From: Flabesymbios commensalis
Taxonomy: Eukaryota; Annelida; Polychaeta; Terebellida; Flabelligeridae
Assembly (NCBI GenBank): GCA_964017125.1
Contig: OZ024902.1
Location: forward strand, 109,221,188 to 109,285,187
Direction: 5' to 3'
Length of the DNA stretch: 64,000 nt
The translations under genes and the position numbers were made by a program. This document shows positions 59,404-64,000 of this stretch, in pieces. The notes beneath the pieces are model-generated. The model was given only the letters and a program-made list of their open reading frames with translations, did not search any database and was not told where the DNA came from. How positions within the stretch are numbered: position 1 is the stretch's first letter; every line of letters begins with the position of its first letter.

Positions 59404-59669
59404 TGGCTATTTTTTTACACCTGTGTGTCATGAAAACTGACAAAACTGAGTTATGTATTTGTATTTTCTGCAGACGGCGCAGACGCCGCCTCACTGCTGG
59501 GTAAGTGTGGGCCGGGAGGTCGTGGTGTTGTATGCGCGGGGCAGGGAGGCTGTGACAAGCCTATAGTAACACAAGACACGAGCACGTGACAACACATGAC
59601 ACTCAGCGTTTAGCTGGTCCACCACACACGTATCCGATTACACCGTGTGTATCCTTCAAAGTAAGATAC

Positions 59670-59777
59670 CCGGCGAACACGAGACGTCGGTCCAGCGTTG
59701 GTTTACTGTTGTGCCAGCGTCGCAGACGCTGGCCCAACAGTAAACCAACGTTAAACCGACGTCTTATGTTTGCTGGG
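59670..59777 (-). repeat. Family A hairpin, full length (108 bp)
   Basis: The ends are CCGGCGAACACGAGACG and CGTCTTATGTTTGCTGGG. GTTGGTTTACTGTTG faces CAACAGTAAACCAAC exactly. Core GCCAGCGTC-GCA-GACGCTGGC. Confidence 0.9.
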
Positions 59778-60472
59778 GGTAGGTACACAACCCCTGATGG
59801 CCACAAAACACTCCTCAGAGGCGACAGAACCCAGTGAACAACTAGACGCTCTAATGTCAGGAGCATACGAGTAATATGTGCAAGAAAAATCAATCGGCAT
59901 CGAAATAAATTGTTTTTTAATCTATATTATATCATTTGTATATGTCAATCTTGTAACGTTGGAGCACCATCGCAAGCATTGTATTTTGCTCCTGGATAAA
60001 TCATTGTGGGGGTTGTTGGCAATCTGGTGTTCACTTCTTTTCCTTCTCATTCTTCATGTTCTCGCTGAAGAAGAAAAGACAACCAGAAATAAGTGGTTAC
60101 GGCAGGCCAGCGATACCTTTTTTATTCCCTGTGCTGGTGATATAGCACGGCTTGACTTTACTCACACAGTATCGTATTGCGTTATGTAATCTACGTCTAT
60201 ATCACTAAATGATCTGCTTTGGCTCAGCTCCAGTGTTCAAGGCTGCAGCACCGCAAAACCAATCCCCCAAATCAAAACAGAAAAATCACCCTTTCAGACT
60301 CAACCGAAACTAGTGATAACAGAATGTTACTCTCCTTGTGTTGCTTATCGCAATACAAAGGCGTATCTAACACTGAAGGTATTCGGGATAAGGTTCCGCT
60401 GATATGGTGTTTAAATGTTAAAATATACTACATTTTAAATTATAGATGTAGCTTTGTGTGTATAATATTATC

Positions 60473-60581
60473 CCAGCAAACACAAAGCATTTGTATAACA
60501 TTTGTACAACGTTGGCCTAACGTCTCCGACGTTTGTCCAACAATGTACAAATGTTATAAATTACAATGTTTTGTGTTTGGG
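60473..60581 (+). repeat. Family A hairpin, AT-rich subtype (109 bp)
   Basis: CCAGCAAACACAAAGCATTT leads to ATAACATTTGTACAACGTTG, which faces CAATGTACAAATGTTAT. Loop TCC. The right arm has a small insertion (AAATTACAATG). Confidence 0.85.
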
Positions 60582-60639
60582 ATATCTGAGTTGTTGATGA
60601 CTCTTGATATATATCACTTAAGAAATCATCATAGTGCCA

Positions 60640-60706
60640 TGAAAAGCCAAAAAAGCAGCAAATTCCTACTTTTCAAGTACTACTTTACTTTTGTCTTGCC
60701 TTTGCA
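60640..60706. repeat. Possible decayed family B hairpin
   Basis: TGAAAAGCCAAAAAAGCAG, CCTACTTTTCAAGTAC and TTTGTCTTGCCTTTGCA keep the order of family B arms around TTC, but pairing is poor. It lies 60 bp past a family A copy. Confidence 0.4.
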
Positions 60707-61138
60707 CACATTATAGTGTATGGATCAGCATGGATTGACAAGTATAGAAAGGGTGTAATAAGTAACTGAGATCATTGTTATCGTTATTTGTGTGCCAACA
60801 CCCAAACTGTCACCTTATTGCACTGAGATTTGTTACACAATACATCTAACCTTTAGACACAAATCAACTCGCCGGCCAAACCTGGAGTTAGCCGAATGAC
60901 GTCAACTCGACTTCTTAATGGCAGTAAATATTCTCCAACCAGAAGTTTAATGAATTCTAGGCTATTTTCCCGTAGATGGGTGTCTCTTCTAATGATTTCT
61001 ATGTTATTCTTCATTAGTATATACGGTAAAATCTTTAACTATTATCAAAATGATTAGTATGAGCTTTAAAAATGTATTAGTATCAAATATAGCCTATATT
61101 GTATGCCTTTAGATACATACATTAATCCAAGTACAGAA

Positions 61139-61408
61139 TCTGTCGCGGTGGCTCATTCAGCTCTGGGTGTAATCCCGGCCAGACCGGATGTTGGTCATCA
61201 TGGTTGTACATTTGCTACATTTAGAGAGCCTCGAGCTTTTAAAACCGTGGGATATTATCTACCGTGTTGTCTGTCGGACATGCAGTATTAACAACTATTG
61301 GCGTCTTTCGTACAGATTATGCTATAAGGCTGACTTCGGTGATATTGACATAAAGTGCTGAAAACAAAGTAAAGCCACACTCACTCGCTCACTCCCTCAT
61401 TCACTCAT
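61139..61408 (+). mobile_element. tRNA-derived SINE, ACTC-tail family, copy 3
   Basis: The head is TCGCGGTGGCTCATTCAGCT, then GTAATCCCGGCCAGACCGG and TTGGTCATCATGGTTGTAC, parallel to the copy at 58990. The 3' end reads AAAACAAAGTAAAGCCACAC and a short ACTC-rich tail. Confidence 0.65.
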
Positions 61409-61582
61409 TACTCACCATATATATCCATCTCATTACCTGATTACGGCGTCCATTATCTCATTTTCCATCTGTGTATAGTAGTCGCGATTAAGTTATCATC
61501 ATCTAACAATGAATGTTGCGATCCATTATTATACTCATAATGAGGTCTGAGATTTTACATCTTGCTAATGCAAGCATATGAG

Positions 61583-61830
61583 TTAACTCATACAACGCTA
61601 AATTATGTTTGTTTAAACCATGGAGACTAAAGGGTTTTTTCAATTTGAAATCATCATTAATGCCTCAGTTAGCTCTTTCCGGTTCATTTGAATACCTATG
61701 TTAAGGGTCTACGGCCATTATAAATATATAAATTCTTTCAGTACGGGGATCGTCTTTATACGTCAGAATCTGACGTCAACAGACGTCAGATTCTGACGTA
61801 TAAAGACGATCCCCGCGCCGAAAAATTTGA
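61583..61830 (+). mobile_element. TTAA MITE family C, copy 6, with perfect 34-nt hairpin
   Basis: It starts TTAACTCATACAACGCT and ends GCGCCGAAAAATTTGA. The hairpin arms 61744-61777 and 61782-61815 match perfectly over 34 nt around an AACA loop. The stem carries ATCGTC where copy 5 carries ACCGTC, with the partner strand changed to match. Confidence 0.85.
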
Positions 61831-62159
61831 TGTATGTCTTATAGTAGAACGCCATGCACCCAATGGTTCTTCATAAGACACGTGGTAGCAATCACTTATT
61901 ATTCATTCAATTAAAAAAATTAAAAAACGTATTGATCATTAAGTGTTCAGTATGCATCTGGTGGACAAATAATTTAATAATGACCCCAATTTTGAACGGT
62001 ATCAACATAGATTGCATGTCACTGAACGGAAATGTGTTATTATCTGAAAATTCTAAGCTGACAAAATTCATGTCATTGACTTCCATCATCAAATTAAACC
62101 ACTAAGCAAAACTACGCATGTCCATTAATTATATTTTATAATTTATTTTAACATTCACA

Positions 62160-62360
62160 TAGAAAACACATGACAATAACGAACGTGAACATTATTATGA
62201 CGATTGACAGGCTGGTGAATAAATGTCGGAGCGACAAAGATAATAATTATGTAAAGAATGAGGAGCTATTAGAAACTCAATTTCCACCTAAGATGACTCA
62301 GAAATATAATTATTACGCCATCATTATGTAAAATAAATTCAGTTGCGTCGCTTGTGTTTT
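62160..62360. promoter_or_regulatory. Candidate regulatory DNA downstream of the Dmrt gene
   Basis: TGACAGGCTGGTGAATAAATG (a TGACAG TALE-type core), GATAATAATTATG and AATTATTACGCCATC lie about 1 kb past the Dmrt stop, with no frame and no repeat match in the window. Confidence 0.3.
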
Positions 62361-63144
62361 TACAGATGAGTGTACATTTAGCTTTCTTTAATGAAAATAA
62401 ATCATCGTATCAGTCGAAAAAGCTAAATCATATGTGTTTTATATTTAAATAGAATAGTTTTCTATAATTATAATTGTATCATTACTTCCTATGGTAGGTA
62501 TAACACAACCAAACTGGTATAGTACGGTATCACAGAAACAATTGCAGCATGCAAGATAAATTATGTTACAGATGTAATACTTTGTGTGAGCCATGTTTGT
62601 ATCTGTGATCAGACGAATATCTGACAAACTGTCATGGTCAAAAAGCAGAATTATACACGCCTTCGTCGTCATTGTTATAAAATACCTTAGCATCACTGTG
62701 ACTAAATGTAAATGAACAAATTTATTCTGTTCAATAACATGAGATATATTATTGTTTCTTTGTGACATTTATTTTGAGTATGAAGTTTCTGACATAATGT
62801 CACAAATCTGTTCTGACATATGACATATTATATCATATGTCACACTACACAGTACTGACAATAATATTAAATCAACTGTCCCAAAGAATCTTGGAATATA
62901 ACAAACAATTAAATAATAATTACGAGCTTACAGTTAACAGTACACGCCTTACTTACTATCTTAATGACACATAATCTTAAATTGAGTGAATTTTAAAATA
63001 CAACATCTCATATTTATTCATATCATGACAAAGTATCCTCTAGTATTATCATCATAGCTGTATTATATGACATTGTATCTTTACATCTCAGGTTCGTCAT
63101 TTTGACCTTGGAGATAGTATCTATCTCCATGTTTTGACATTGTA
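62361..63144. other. Downstream of the Dmrt gene, nothing recognised
   Basis: AT-rich DNA with ATATGACATAT palindromic words near 62815-62840. No gene or known repeat. It could include extra 3' UTR if a distal poly(A) site is used. Confidence 0.4.
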
Positions 63145-63329
63145 TTTATTGCATGCAGACTATGGCCCCAGTAATAAAATGAGTTCTTATTTAATATATG
63201 ACACTGGGAAATACAAGATGTTGAATCAATGTTTGTATAATGCTGGGCCAGCGTCTGCGACGCTGTCCCAGCATTATACAAACATTGCTTCAACATCTTG
63301 TGTGTGTTGCCATCTTGTTGGATGCCGCT
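63145..63329 (-). promoter_or_regulatory. Probable 3' UTR of the Dmrt gene with poly(A) signal
   Basis: Downstream of the stop on the minus strand, the first canonical AATAAA is at 63150-63145, about 180 nt after the TGA. If it is used, the 3' UTR is short and contains the whole palindrome at 63204-63311. Cleavage would fall near 63120-63135. The transcript end is inferred from this hexamer only; further AATAAA matches lie downstream. Confidence 0.4.
63204..63311 (+). repeat. Family A hairpin (108 bp) next to the Dmrt stop codon
   Basis: Arms 63214-63255 and 63259-63300 pair over 42 positions with 2 mismatches around a TGC loop. The outer arm (CAAGATGTTGAATCAATG) is shared with the copy at 13441. 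The inner arm (TTGTATAATGCTGGGCC) is different but still matched across the stem. The copy ends about 19 nt past the Dmrt stop. Confidence 0.9.
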
Positions 63330-64000
63330 TCAGTCCACATCTTTATTATCTCTACCAGGACTGTCATCCCAGGCTTCATGCTCTGAGTCTGTGAGCTGAG
63401 ATTTCTCACTTTGTCTTTCTGCCATCCTCTCACTGGGAGAAAGTGTGTCCTGTACAGTGAACGGCCGGTAAGGGGTCATGAACAGAGGCGGTCCAAATCC
63501 CGTGGGCATCCCAGCCAGAGGACCGAGCCCTGCGGGGTAGCCGGCCGGGAACGGGTGATGGGGGTGCAGCAGGTCGGGTCGGGGTGGGTTGTGTGCGGGG
63601 AGAAGGGAGGGTCGACCCAGCAGGGCTTCTGCCGTGAACGCCGCGGCCCGGGGGCTGAAGGCTGAATGCACCCCGGGGTAGGGTATGGTGGGGGACAGAG
63701 GGGTGAAGGCAGACTTCACCCCGCTCAGCACGGCTTTAGAACTGTTCACCAGGGAGTTGCGGGCGTGGATTTGACTGAGTCCTGGGTGGAGATACGGGCT
63801 GGAAGCTGCGTTTATTATATTATTGTTCTCTGCTCGTGAATGTTGTGTGGTCATGTGATGGTGCTGCTGCGCAATGGTGTCCTGCGCAGACAGGAAGTGT
63901 TCTATGGCTTTAACCAGGTCGCCGTTACAGCCCTGTAGGACCAGCTCTAGTACAGTTCTCTTCTGAAAAGGAAACACCCTTTCCAGAATCTCGATGTTGT
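63330..64000 (-). CDS. Dmrt4/5-like (dmrta): Dmrt4/5 (DMRTA-type) transcription factor, last coding exon, 5' partial
   Basis: The frame is open from the right edge of the window to a TGA at 63330-63332, giving about 222 codons. It begins NIEILERVFPFQKRTVLEL and continues through LVLQGCNGDLVKAIEHFL. This is the DMA domain, a ubiquitin-binding-like helical domain found only in the DMRTA (Dmrt4/5) and DMRT3 branch of DM-domain zinc-finger factors. The DM domain itself must lie upstream, beyond 64000. After the DMA domain the protein is low-complexity and rich in Pro, Ala, Ser and His, as in the family. It has SAFTPLSP and SAFSPRAA segments, a Pro/Gly-rich stretch ending FMTPYRPF, and an acidic C-terminus (DSEHEAWDDSPGRDNKDVD). 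Known members are nuclear DNA-binding regulators in neural and sensory development. No in-frame ATG is visible at the exon start, as expected for an internal exon. Dmrt4/5 fits better than Dmrt3 because of the SAF and FM-PY motifs, but without the DM domain this is family-level. Confidence 0.9.
   Translation of the reverse strand, partial: NIEILERVFPFQKRTVLELVLQGCNGDLVKAIEHFLSAQDTIAQQHHHMTTQHSRAENNNIINAASSPYLHPGLSQIHARNSLVNSSKAVLSGVKSAFTPLSPTIPYPGVHSAFSPRAAAFTAEALLGRPSLLPAHNPPRPDLLHPHHPFPAGYPAGLGPLAGMPTGFGPPLFMTPYRPFTVQDTLSPSERMAERQSEKSQLTDSEHEAWDDSPGRDNKDVD

Noticed and set aside
59211-59504. Repetitive Thr-His-Ser-Leu reading frames
   Set aside because: Translation of the ACTC microsatellite.
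60219-60716. 165-codon open frame
   Set aside because: It runs through a family A palindrome and a decayed family B copy, so it is not a conserved gene.
4795-63311. Family A hairpins as microRNA genes
   Set aside because: Near-perfect palindromes of this density and divergence look like mobile repeats. A miRNA precursor has a larger loop and mismatched arms. Small-RNA data could reopen this.
63645-63665. Plus-strand 84-codon frame opposite the Dmrt exon
   Set aside because: It is the shadow of the minus-strand DMRT coding sequence.

Overview
The window is animal nuclear DNA. It is AT-rich, intron-scale and gene-poor, and packed with SINEs, LINE fragments, TTAA-type MITEs, a hAT-like element, minisatellites and a very large number of short palindromic repeats. 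The only host gene I can support is the last coding exon of a Dmrt4/5 (DMRTA-type) transcription factor, which enters from the right edge on the minus strand (63330-64000). The decayed non-LTR retrotransposon at the left edge and the repeat style suggest a marine invertebrate. A lophotrochozoan such as a mollusc is my best guess, but nothing in the window proves it.

Layout. 1-1.3 kb: decayed Jockey/CR1-like LINE (minus). 2-12 kb: palindromic repeats, several MITEs ending in TTAA, a 372-bp near-perfect foldback at 3.3 kb and a 933-bp element with terminal inverted repeats at 9.0-9.9 kb. 14-16 kb: more GC-balanced unique DNA with a 30-nt-arm palindrome. 16-23 kb: simple and tandem repeats, including a 59-bp dimeric minisatellite (18.8-19.6 kb) and a GGA/GAG tract (22 kb). 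23-40 kb: SINEs, MITEs and a dense run of hairpins. 41-45 kb: unique DNA with homeodomain-type cores. 45-54 kb: a dimeric tRNA-derived SINE family. 54.8-58 kb: a LINE 3' end with clear target-site duplications, a 1.2-kb hAT-like element and a second LINE 3' end. 58-62 kb: SINEs with ACTC tails, more hairpins and a TTAA MITE. 62-64 kb: possible regulatory DNA, then the Dmrt exon.

The most striking feature is a family, called A here, of about 31 short hairpins, or one per roughly 2 kb. Fourteen are 107-110 bp long. Each is a near-perfect palindrome with arms of about 52 nt around a 3-nt loop of form TNC (or GNA on the other strand). The copies differ widely from one another, yet the two arms of each copy still match, so the stem is kept while its sequence changes. 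A second hairpin family (B; 31-nt arms, 3-nt loop, about 65 bp, eight clear copies) often sits within 50-190 bp of a family A copy. TTAA-type MITEs carry further hairpins whose stems also vary in a matched way. One family A hairpin lies about 19 nt past the Dmrt stop codon and is probably in its 3' UTR.

Limits: no alignment, folding or database search was run. Family names for transposons come from motif recognition, and boundaries of degenerate copies are approximate.
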